A DNA stretch of 64,000 nt, taken from positions 1 to 64,000 of the forward strand of contig JARBTJ010000008.1 in assembly GCA_029240245.1 (NCBI GenBank), in the 5' to 3' direction. Source of the DNA: Herbinix sp. Its GTDB lineage: Bacteria; Bacillota; Clostridia; Lachnospirales; Lachnospiraceae. Below are positions 1-8,287 of this stretch, in pieces. Within the stretch, counting starts at the first letter, position 1; every line of letters starts with the position of its first letter. The notes beneath the pieces are model-generated. The model did no database searches. It was not told the DNA's origin and worked only from the letters and a program-made list of their open reading frames with translations. Position numbers and translations under genes: made by a program.

Positions 1-84
1 TAGTTATTTTGAAGTAGTTATTTTGAAGTAGTTATTTTGAAGTAGTTATTTTGAAGTAGTTATTTTGAAGTAGTTATTTTGAAA
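1..84. repeat. 14-bp tandem repeat, six units
   Basis: The 14-base unit tagttattttgaag is repeated head to tail six times from the first base; only the last unit differs, in its final base. The array is cut by the window edge, so the true copy number is unknown. It lies just beyond the terminator of the glycan operon and encodes nothing visible. Confidence 0.95.
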
Positions 85-98
85 TAAAAACATAACAA

Positions 99-136
99 AA
101 AAATTAGTGCAGGAATAAACCTCTGCACTAATTTTT
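99..136 (-). terminator. Terminator of the glycan operon
   Basis: A perfect 14-bp inverted repeat (99-112 with 123-136) has A/T-rich outer ends, so the leftward transcript ends in a hairpin whose 3' arm runs into U residues. It sits 25 bases beyond the stop codon of the GH110 gene. The A/T tails on both sides could make it bidirectional. Confidence 0.85.
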
Positions 137-160
137 CTGCTGCCTACCAGCTCTCACATC

Positions 161-1783
161 TTACCATTCACACGTCTTACCAATTCTCACTTCTTCGCAG
201 TTATCCAGCTCCAGTCTAAACTCTCCTTCTGCCCTGTTACCGTCAATGGTAAGTTTTCCAGCGCATTTTGCTTTAATAACGGCGCTGCCGGTAAATTCAT
301 TTTCACAAATTCTGATATTCGTATGAATCGGTCTGTTACCAATCGAAGGATTATCCGGATGAATGTGAATGACAGGATTTGCACAATTAATGAACCTATT
401 ATCTGTAATCTCCAGGTCATCAATCCGTCCTGACTCGTACCAATAATTCGCGTCGTTATTCACAAAAACCGAGGGCATAATTATTCCACGAAAGATATTA
501 TTTTTAATCACCACTTTCTTTCTCGTGGTTACTAAGATGGCACGGGTGGGGCATCTGGAAAAATCACAGTTTTCCACGGTTAGTTTCGGATATCTCGAAG
601 CGTTTTCAAGAGAATCACTAATATCGGAGGAACCGTCAAAGGTCAACAGTGTATCATATTCATTCAATAGTTTCACTTCCGTTACTGTTCGGCTTCCCAC
701 ATGCAACAAAGTTTTTTTATCATTAAAGTCAACCGTATCACCGGGAAAGAAAGCCTGATATCCATAGCTTTGTGGATGCATAAAACGGACCACCGCCTGG
801 TGATCCGAAGGTCGGTCTACTACATTAAAATGAAAGCCGTGTACATTGATACAGTCATCGTGGGAACCGCAATATACCGTATCCAATATTTTAATTTCAC
901 CTGTACAACCCACAAAATGGCTGAAATCCGCAAAGCCCGCATTGGTACGGTTACTTTCCTTACGCGGTACGAATTCACACTTACTTATGGTTATGGTATC
1001 TGAATACTGTGCTGTAAGGCCAAGTCCATGCATATAATGAAAGCCCACGCTCTCAAACCTTATATTACTAGAATTGGTGATAAACAATCCAACCTGGGTA
1101 CGCACGTCATTACGGAACTGATAAATTAGTCCGGGAGTGGCGTCGAATTTTTCATTAAAATGCAGTTTTATTGTATTTTCTCCCAGCTCTTCGATACTCT
1201 CAGCTTTCTCAAAAAAGTTACCGATCCTCCATGTCTGATCCGTTTCTTTCGTGTATACCTGAACCTGGGTATGTTGTTTTCTCCAGCTGTGTCCATACCA
1301 GATAAGTTTCCCATCGGTAATTTCATAAGTGGATTCCGGATGTATGGCGAGTGTAAGCTCGTTTCCCTCCGCTGATATTTCCTTCACCATAGCCTCCGAC
1401 ATGGTAGGCCGGGCAAAATCGATGTGCAGATTCTTTATAGTAATATTCTCACAAAGATCAAAAACCATGGTTGTCATCTCACCATGATAGAGAAGCAATG
1501 CTCCGTTGCCTTCCAGCACAATATTTTTAGCTCCATGAAAAAACAATCCTATCGTTTTTGTCACATCCGGATTTTCTTCCTTGGTTGCCGTATTTGTTAT
1601 ATAATAACCTTTTTTCACTGCATTCTCAGGATAAATATGATAAATTCCCTTTTCCAATTCAATGGTTGCCGACTCGTAGGTCATTGCCTCATTTATCACC
1701 TTGTTAAGCTCCTCGGTACAGTCCTCCCCCGTATCGGGATGAATGCCAAAATCTCTTATATTCATTAATTTTCTTTGATCCAT
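161..1783 (-). CDS. GH110 exo-alpha-1,3-galactosidase, beta-helix
   Basis: This 540-residue protein resembles GH110 enzymes, which remove terminal alpha-1,3-linked galactose (blood-group B and linear alpha-Gal structures) with inversion. Repeated short beta-strand motifs fit a right-handed parallel beta-helix. An Asp near residue 286 and an adjacent Asp pair (309-310, in GSHDDCINVHG) reproduce the 23-residue spacing of the catalytic Asp trio known in this family. There is no signal peptide, so it should act in the cytoplasm on imported sugars. The start was set at 1783 because GGGAG lies 9 bases upstream; the ATG at 1792 directly abuts that site. It is the last gene before the operon terminator. 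Family assignment is by recalled motifs, not a search. Confidence 0.85.
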   Translation of the reverse strand: MDQRKLMNIRDFGIHPDTGEDCTEELNKVINEAMTYESATIELEKGIYHIYPENAVKKGYYITNTATKEENPDVTKTIGLFFHGAKNIVLEGNGALLLYHGEMTTMVFDLCENITIKNLHIDFARPTMSEAMVKEISAEGNELTLAIHPESTYEITDGKLIWYGHSWRKQHTQVQVYTKETDQTWRIGNFFEKAESIEELGENTIKLHFNEKFDATPGLIYQFRNDVRTQVGLFITNSSNIRFESVGFHYMHGLGLTAQYSDTITISKCEFVPRKESNRTNAGFADFSHFVGCTGEIKILDTVYCGSHDDCINVHGFHFNVVDRPSDHQAVVRFMHPQSYGYQAFFPGDTVDFNDKKTLLHVGSRTVTEVKLLNEYDTLLTFDGSSDISDSLENASRYPKLTVENCDFSRCPTRAILVTTRKKVVIKNNIFRGIIMPSVFVNNDANYWYESGRIDDLEITDNRFINCANPVIHIHPDNPSIGNRPIHTNIRICENEFTGSAVIKAKCAGKLTIDGNRAEGEFRLELDNCEEVRIGKTCEW

Positions 1784-2116
1784 CTCTTCCATCTCCCTGT
1801 ATATTGAACCATTTCACTGATATGAATTATTTCAATATCAGTTCTATTGCTTGATTACCATTAAATTCCTTTTGTAACCATGAGTTATTTAACGCATAGA
1901 TAGCCCGTAAATATAATTTATTATAACAAATTCTTCTTTTACTACAATATCTGCAAAAGATTTATTTCAATCAGTATGAAACTGTAAGTATTAAAAATGC
2001 CGAAGCTCCTCACATCAAACAGAACTATTTATCAGCGTATTACAAATATACCGATATCCTGTAACCATTTGTATTATGAGAACCTTCGGCACTATGAGTC
2101 TCTACCGTTTGTATAA
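1784..2116 (-). other. Structured intergenic gap before GH110
   Basis: About 330 bases without a gene. An 8-bp inverted repeat (actgatat...atatcagt, about 1818-1845) and a longer imperfect pairing of 1998-2011 with 2077-2090, built on tgccgaag/cttcggca, could fold in the leftward transcript. Neither has a clear U-tract. They may adjust expression of the GH110 gene relative to the mannosidase. No promoter was convincing. Confidence 0.4.
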
Positions 2117-5100
2117 TTATTTAAGTCTAAGCCTTATCGTCTTAATTTCGAAAGGTTTAAATTCCAGACGAATATTACGATCTGTAATCACTAATTCTTT
2201 TTCCAGCTTTTCCAGCATATTGCATTCGTAGGCCTCTAAAATAGTAAATGCACTATATAACATACAATTTCCTCCGGCCTTTTTGGATTCATACATTCTG
2301 AGAACAAGATCCTCACTGCCATCCTCCGCCGGTTTTATTGTATCAATAATAATATTGTGTCGGTCCACTCCGAAGAAGCTCTGCTTTTCCGCATAACCCT
2401 CCGTAATTTCAACCGGTACATTTAGCTCGTAACCTTCTCTTACAACCTTACTCTCGATAAAACCGCCTTCCCAGGCAGTAAAAGCATAGGTGAATTTATG
2501 AATTTCGTTATCTGCACGCATTTGCGGTGACCCGGGAGCACGAAGTAAAGTTAAATTGATTGCATTTCCTAACATACTGACACCGTATTTGCAATCATTT
2601 AAGACTGCTGCTCCATGATTTTGCTCACAAAGTGCCGTATACCGGTGATTGCATACTTCAAAGCGGTCCTGGTCATATTGCCTGGAGCGGTGGGTCGGGT
2701 GAGTAACATAACCAAACTGCATCTCATTAATGCCCTCTTCTGCCAGTACATTCACAGGAAAGCTTACCTTTAATAGTCGGTGTAATTCTTTCCAATCAAC
2801 CGTAGTTTCAAAGGTTACCTGATAACTGTCCTTGCTTATGGAAATGATTTGCTCCAATAAAGAATTACCAACGGTCTTCTTAATCAGTAAAGCAGCATAA
2901 ATCGGAGTGTCTACGATGATAGTAATCTCTGCATTCTCATCCAATTCCATCCTTGCATTTTCATAAGGGCTGTCGATATCCCATGCATCAAAATATCTTG
3001 GTACATCCTTATACAGCAGAAACTTATTCATAGCCGTCGCAGCAAATTCTCGGCCGGTTTCCTTCATGATATAGGAGGAAACCTCTGCATTTTGATTGAT
3101 GGTCACACGAATCTGCTTGTTTTCCAACACGATGTCACTCTGAACCCCATATACTTTTACGTATTCCTCCTCGAATGTTGCATCGTTGATGGCATCCTGC
3201 TTATTGATATCCGTTCCGTTATAACTTATTAACTTTATATCGGTATCGTCATCGTAGGGTATCAATGAGACCATACCGCAGGAGGGTACCGTTACCTGTG
3301 CAAGAATTTTATCCTCTTTCACACATACAATGACCCTCTCTCCGCTTCCGGTCTTTGCACCCTTTCGGAATTGGTTGGGCAATGTAATGATACAGTTTCG
3401 TTCCCATGATAAGGAATTGTATACGGTAACTGCCTCCGTAGATTCTGTTAGCAATAGCACTCTTGCCTTCTCAGCAATTTGTGTTGCACCTTCGATTACT
3501 TCGATATGGGTGAGCGCAACATCTTCATAAACCTTTGCTATAGAAGAACCCGGAAGAATATCATGAAACTGATTTAATAATACAAGCTTCCAATACCGGT
3601 CCATCTCACACAGTGGATATTTATTATCATTTCTAATGCCTGCAATGGCACTCCAGAATTCGCCTTCTCGAAGTGCAAATTCGCTTCTTCTGTTTCTTAA
3701 TTTAACACCTGCCTGTGACGTAAACACACCACGATGTGCAGTAAAATACAGCTCGCCGTTATAGGTGTGTTCCGGCTCTCCATCCCTTTCGAGATCTTTG
3801 AAAAACTCCACAGGATGCGCAAATTTAAACTTAGGTACGCCTTCCAAATCCTCTTCCCGCAAGCCGTATTCAATAAAATCACGGCTAGGACCACCTCCAC
3901 CGTCACCATAACCGAACGGGAGCAGGAATTTATCCAACGGCTCGTCCTTTTGCACACGGTTGTTCCATACGTCAATCAATTGACGTGGGTTTGTATTATA
4001 GGTATAACTGGTTGCCAGGAAAGAATTAATTTTAGACCCATCCATGCCCTGCCAGGTAAAGTAGTGATACGGGAATTTTTCGCCCTCGTTAATGGACCAG
4101 AAAATCTTCTGTGTAAATAAATACTTTATACCGCAACTGTTTAATATCTGAGGTAATACCGCGGAATAACCAAAGGTATCGGGTAACCAAAGTATTTCAC
4201 AGTCTGCATCAAATTCGTCTTTAAAGAATTTCATTCCGTGAAGCAGCTGGCGGATTAAGGATTCCCCCGAGGACATATTGGTATCCGGTTCCACCCACAT
4301 ACCGCCTTCGCAAATCCATTGCCCACCCTTCACCGCTTCTTTTACCCGCTCGTACAACTCAGGGTAATTTTCCTTACAAAGCTGATATAACTGGGGTTGA
4401 CTTTGAATGAATTTATAATCTGGATATTTTTCAAGCAGCCGCAGCTGTTGGGCAAACGTTCTGGCAGTCTTACGAATGGTTTCTGCATATGGCCAGAGCC
4501 ACATAATGTCCAGATGAGCATTGCCGATGGCATACATCGTCGGAGCAGTCGATCCATTTTTTGCCTTTAATAAAGGTTGCAATATTTCTCTTGCCCTTTT
4601 ATAATCTTCCATACGTTTTTCTAAGGGCTGCTCAAAATCTATCATATAGGTAAATTTTTTAAGAGCATCTGCAATTTTAGCAGCTCTTAGACTATGACTA
4701 TCCAGGCACTGCATCGTTTCATACAAAGTAATGGCATCCAGCCAAAGCTGATGAGCGGTTTCATTCCAGATTCCAAAGGAGCTGTTACCGACCTGGGAAC
4801 GCAATTCCTCCGGATCGGGCTCTTTAAATTCGCCCGGTTTTACAGGTCCCACAGCTACTAAGCCAAACTTGCTCATAGGGATATGATGACCTGCATAGGT
4901 CTCCATCACAAGCTCATAGCTCATCCCCTCATTTCCCTGCTCCGTTAAAATATTATCCTGTATATAATGATGCCAGATACTTATAAAATCAGCACGTTTG
5001 GTACCGAAATTTTTACCGTCCACATATAGTACTGATTCACCGCCTGGCCAACCGCCGCTTCCGGTATCTAATGACATGACGATCGTTTGCCCCTCAGCTT

Positions 5101-5329
5101 CTTTGGGTAGCACGAGCTTTGCCTTAAACCAGGCATATTCAAACTGGTGCCCCCACCTGGTTCCCTGAGGCATGAGCTCAAATTCCCGCTTAATTGCATT
5201 TTCATAGGACAATCGCTCAAATGTCGTAAAACCTTCGAATTGGATGTTGCCGATTGCTGTATAAAAATCCTGAGTCAGTAAATCAAGCCAATACTGCATA
5301 CGCCCTTTCCATTCTGATGTAAATTCCAT
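2117..5329 (-). CDS. GH38 alpha-mannosidase
   Basis: This 1070-residue protein has the full architecture of GH38 retaining alpha-mannosidases. An N-terminal beta domain is followed by the catalytic barrel with the zinc-binding NAHLDIMWLWP motif (His272, Asp274) and the nucleophile motif LPDTFGYS (Asp384), then helical and large C-terminal beta domains. There is no signal peptide, so it is probably cytoplasmic and trims alpha-mannosides imported by the upstream transporters. A GAGGTG site precedes the ATG, and the gene follows the SGNH hydrolase gene after only four bases, so the two are co-translated. The length is typical for bacterial GH38. Linkage specificity cannot be read from sequence. 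Confidence 0.92.
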   Translation of the reverse strand: MEFTSEWKGRMQYWLDLLTQDFYTAIGNIQFEGFTTFERLSYENAIKREFELMPQGTRWGHQFEYAWFKAKLVLPKEAEGQTIVMSLDTGSGGWPGGESVLYVDGKNFGTKRADFISIWHHYIQDNILTEQGNEGMSYELVMETYAGHHIPMSKFGLVAVGPVKPGEFKEPDPEELRSQVGNSSFGIWNETAHQLWLDAITLYETMQCLDSHSLRAAKIADALKKFTYMIDFEQPLEKRMEDYKRAREILQPLLKAKNGSTAPTMYAIGNAHLDIMWLWPYAETIRKTARTFAQQLRLLEKYPDYKFIQSQPQLYQLCKENYPELYERVKEAVKGGQWICEGGMWVEPDTNMSSGESLIRQLLHGMKFFKDEFDADCEILWLPDTFGYSAVLPQILNSCGIKYLFTQKIFWSINEGEKFPYHYFTWQGMDGSKINSFLATSYTYNTNPRQLIDVWNNRVQKDEPLDKFLLPFGYGDGGGGPSRDFIEYGLREEDLEGVPKFKFAHPVEFFKDLERDGEPEHTYNGELYFTAHRGVFTSQAGVKLRNRRSEFALREGEFWSAIAGIRNDNKYPLCEMDRYWKLVLLNQFHDILPGSSIAKVYEDVALTHIEVIEGATQIAEKARVLLLTESTEAVTVYNSLSWERNCIITLPNQFRKGAKTGSGERVIVCVKEDKILAQVTVPSCGMVSLIPYDDDTDIKLISYNGTDINKQDAINDATFEEEYVKVYGVQSDIVLENKQIRVTINQNAEVSSYIMKETGREFAATAMNKFLLYKDVPRYFDAWDIDSPYENARMELDENAEITIIVDTPIYAALLIKKTVGNSLLEQIISISKDSYQVTFETTVDWKELHRLLKVSFPVNVLAEEGINEMQFGYVTHPTHRSRQYDQDRFEVCNHRYTALCEQNHGAAVLNDCKYGVSMLGNAINLTLLRAPGSPQMRADNEIHKFTYAFTAWEGGFIESKVVREGYELNVPVEITEGYAEKQSFFGVDRHNIIIDTIKPAEDGSEDLVLRMYESKKAGGNCMLYSAFTILEAYECNMLEKLEKELVITDRNIRLEFKPFEIKTIRLRLK

Positions 5330-5333
5330 ATTA

Positions 5334-5942
5334 TCACCTCATTTGCAGAGCGGTCTTTATATATTCCACTACCTGTTCAGCCTGAATTTTTGAGCCGGTT
5401 GCGTTATAATGGAACCCGTCTCCGATACGCATTTCTTCTTTATCATAGGATAAGGTATATAGATCATTCACTGGTAATCCATAACGCTCTGCAACTTTCC
5501 GTGCTCTCTTATTTCGTTCAAGCACACGTTCATTATCTTCATTTTCATATTTTGTGTCATCCCGGTAGACCGGCGTCGATAAGGCGATAATGATTGCCGC
5601 CTTTGAATTTTCTTTGATATACAGAACTGTCTTATCGAGTAGACTCTCGTATTCATCGGCTAATAAATGATTTCCGTGCAGGCCATTATTCAAATGAATG
5701 GCACTATATTCAAATCTATCCCGGTTTAGGATATACCCGAGCTCAAAATAATAATCCTCATTATCCATACCCCGAGAGGAGGCCATAACATTTACCGTCA
5801 CTTCCGACTTGAATAACTCCATCACGGGACCTTTATAGTCCCTTGTGATGGAATCGCCAACGAGTAGCACTCTCGGCTTATCTTTATTGTTTTGATCCTC
5901 GATCCAAAAATCGCACCATTCAATATACTCTAATTTACTCAT
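5334..5942 (-). CDS. SGNH/GDSL-family hydrolase
   Basis: This protein of about 202 residues belongs to the SGNH (GDSL) esterase superfamily. The block I serine lies in LLVGDSIT (Ser31), a glycine/asparagine block in NNGLHGN, and the C-terminal catalytic pair in GDGFHYNATG. It has no signal peptide. In this operon it is most plausibly a cytoplasmic deacetylase of imported oligosaccharides, but the acyl group is unknown. The ATG at 5942 lies inside the end of the upstream GH95-like gene (8-base overlap), whose GAGGTG codons serve as the ribosome-binding site. The start at 5954 would be a TTG without a site. Confidence 0.85.
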   Translation of the reverse strand: MSKLEYIEWCDFWIEDQNNKDKPRVLLVGDSITRDYKGPVMELFKSEVTVNVMASSRGMDNEDYYFELGYILNRDRFEYSAIHLNNGLHGNHLLADEYESLLDKTVLYIKENSKAAIIIALSTPVYRDDTKYENEDNERVLERNKRARKVAERYGLPVNDLYTLSYDKEEMRIGDGFHYNATGSKIQAEQVVEYIKTALQMR

Positions 5943-8148
5943 AATACACCTCAAATGTCACGGTTTTACCCTTCGTCAAAGCAACCGGATAGGTTTCTAA
6001 AGGAGCCAGCTTCATTCCGTCAAGGGAAAGATTACCCCTCAATTTAGCAAAGGAAAACTCCACCGTCTCATCACAATTTGCTTCAACCGTTACAGACTTC
6101 ACCGCATATTTCTCCATAACCACGGAAATTCTATGTCCACCTTCCACCGTTAAATTACTGCAGGAACAATTGTTCCACTCATCAGGAATACCATAAGCTA
6201 CATATACCGTATTCTTTGATCTATGTACAAACATTTCACTTAAAGCAGCAGGAACAATAAAGCCTGCCTCTACCGTAAATGCATCTGAGGTCTCTCCGGC
6301 ATTGGTATCCGAGATCTTTAACATACCATTATTATTCGGATCACCATTTACTACAAAGGTATTTCTTGCGCGGAAGGCCATGCAGTAAATCTCTAACATC
6401 ATACGAGCCATGTTTCCTCTTCCGATACGGGAAGCGAAAATGGACATATAAGGGAAGGACCAGGCTGCATATTCCATGAAGCCCTTATCCACTACGGTAT
6501 TAACTGACTTCTCAGCTATTTTGCTATGTGTATCGGTTCCCAACGGAAAGATCGGGAACAGATGACAGAAATGGCGATGGGAGTCAAATACCTCCTCGTC
6601 GGGGAATAACGGATATCCCTTTTCCGTCGTCTTCACCGGAGTCAACTTCTTTTTAAATTCAACATAATGACTTCCATCAATTCCTAAAACCTTAGCGTAA
6701 CGCTCCATGTTTTCGAGTAAATAATGAAGTGTAGACACTACGATGGTTGCATCATCCTTAATCAACGAACCGTTCTTAAATACTTCAGGTGAATTCGTGA
6801 ATGGAATATGCAGATACCCGTCCTCTCCTTCATAAGCGATACCCTGATACAGGTTGATGACCCTTTCCACAAAGGGATATACGCTGGATTTTAATTTCTC
6901 CACATTTCTGGAAAATTCATAATACCAGCAGAAATCGGCTGCAACAAACATTTCCGGACCTAACAATTCATTCCAGAAGCACCATTCACCGGCTACGCCG
7001 TAACCATCCGGACCCATCATAACCGGACAGTGGATTGCATTCTCTATACCAAACAGCTTATAAGCGCGCTCGGTAAGACGTGGCATACACTTGGTATAAT
7101 AGTCAATATAAGCTTCGGCTAATTCTATGTTATTGGTTTTATATACTGCCCAGTAGCAGGACTGAACATTTAAATCATTATGCCAGTCACCAAACCATGC
7201 CGGCATTCTGGCATCGTTATTCCATACACCCTGGAGTGTTACCGGCCATGATGTCTTTCTTTCGTTGGCAAATATCTTATACATTTCCGTATAAAAGGCA
7301 TGCTGCAGACGGTCATTGGGAATATTGATGTCAGAGCGGTTCCAGAACTCTGCCCAGGAAGCCTCATGTGCTGCCTGAAAGGTTTCTTCCTTCTGAACGT
7401 AACAGTTTAGCAGCTCTGAATTCATGTTAACCAGCTTATCTTTTAAATCACTGTTTAAAATAGCGGATGCGTCCTCTTCATTCGCCAAATCGTCCGCATT
7501 TAATGTAATGTAGATATGCTTCGGCTTTTCGATTAAGCTGATTAAAGCGAGGCTGCGCTCGGAATAGGACTGAAGAACATGGGTGATCTCATTCGTTTTC
7601 TCTTCCTGATATTTTGGATAATTCCAGGCTGCAAGCTGGGGAAGGTTGCCGTTCTCGGTATCCCAACCCTTGATTTCTACGGTAGAATTCGTGGTATCTA
7701 GCTTAACCTTTAGTATATTAACGTTAGAATCCACATATACAAAGCAATTTACTTTCTTACCGTTTTTTAATGTTACGCAGATATCTGAGCTTGCTGTCTG
7801 AAAATCTATTTCACCATAGAAATCGACAATCTCATCTTCCAATGCAATATTAAGACTGAGTCCGGGAAGATGGGTACGGTAAATACTCGGCTCTGATAAA
7901 TTGGTTTGTTTCGTATAGGTTCCATTGTGAAACAGCTCAGGGTTTTTAATAAAATCCTGGAATTTTCCTGCTGGCTCATCTAAGTGAGTATCTCTGGTCT
8001 CCCAAAGCCTAACATTATCGACGGAAAACCGTAGAGAATTACCTACCACATATAGAAAGCCGCCGATTTGCCCATTTCCCCAAAAAAGTCCTTCATTAAA
8101 TTTTTTCGGCAGCTGGTCAATTACCAGCTTATTAAATTCTTTTTTCAT
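5935..8148 (-). CDS. GH95-like glycoside hydrolase (alpha-fucosidase/galactosidase type)
   Basis: This protein of about 737 residues has GH95 architecture: an N-terminal beta domain (EGLFWGNGQIGG), then an (alpha/alpha)6 barrel and a C-terminal beta domain. LQGVWN, the NDLNVQ..YW segment, SPE and HRHFCHLFPIFP match GH95 landmarks. GH95 enzymes remove alpha-1,2-L-fucose or alpha-L-galactose with inversion. Two landmarks differ: the usual Asn-x-Asn reads Asp-Leu-Asn, and the usual Asp of DGNFG reads Glu (VEAGF). It may therefore form a divergent subgroup with another substrate. No signal peptide. The start was moved to 8148 because GGGAGGA lies five bases before that ATG; the ATG at 8190 has none. 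The terminator about 60 bases upstream suggests this and the next three genes are expressed at reduced level. Confidence 0.72.
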   Translation of the reverse strand: MKKEFNKLVIDQLPKKFNEGLFWGNGQIGGFLYVVGNSLRFSVDNVRLWETRDTHLDEPAGKFQDFIKNPELFHNGTYTKQTNLSEPSIYRTHLPGLSLNIALEDEIVDFYGEIDFQTASSDICVTLKNGKKVNCFVYVDSNVNILKVKLDTTNSTVEIKGWDTENGNLPQLAAWNYPKYQEEKTNEITHVLQSYSERSLALISLIEKPKHIYITLNADDLANEEDASAILNSDLKDKLVNMNSELLNCYVQKEETFQAAHEASWAEFWNRSDINIPNDRLQHAFYTEMYKIFANERKTSWPVTLQGVWNNDARMPAWFGDWHNDLNVQSCYWAVYKTNNIELAEAYIDYYTKCMPRLTERAYKLFGIENAIHCPVMMGPDGYGVAGEWCFWNELLGPEMFVAADFCWYYEFSRNVEKLKSSVYPFVERVINLYQGIAYEGEDGYLHIPFTNSPEVFKNGSLIKDDATIVVSTLHYLLENMERYAKVLGIDGSHYVEFKKKLTPVKTTEKGYPLFPDEEVFDSHRHFCHLFPIFPLGTDTHSKIAEKSVNTVVDKGFMEYAAWSFPYMSIFASRIGRGNMARMMLEIYCMAFRARNTFVVNGDPNNNGMLKISDTNAGETSDAFTVEAGFIVPAALSEMFVHRSKNTVYVAYGIPDEWNNCSCSNLTVEGGHRISVVMEKYAVKSVTVEANCDETVEFSFAKLRGNLSLDGMKLAPLETYPVALTKGKTVTFEVYYE

Positions 8149-8205
8149 TTCTTCCTCCCATTCGCAAGCAATCCGATACATTTCTCGCATAACTTTATTA
8201 TATTA

Positions 8206-8248
8206 TTAAAAACAAGACCCCCCGCTATAGTAGCGGCGGGTGCTTGTT
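8206..8248 (-). terminator. Internal operon terminator
   Basis: Inverted repeats 8211-8227 and 8232-8248 (aacaag...cccgc against gcggcggg...cttgtt) form a GC-rich hairpin. In the leftward transcript it is followed by five U residues. It lies 40 bases after the GH36 stop and 58 before the GH95-like start. It probably ends most transcripts, with read-through into the four downstream genes. I saw no good separate promoter in the gap. Confidence 0.85.
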
Positions 8249-8287
8249 CTAAGTACTTATTATTATTTACATTTATCTATTTTTCAA

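Noticed and set aside
2117-5329. Frameshift in the long GH38 gene
   Set aside because: The frame is continuous and all GH38 domains are present in order.
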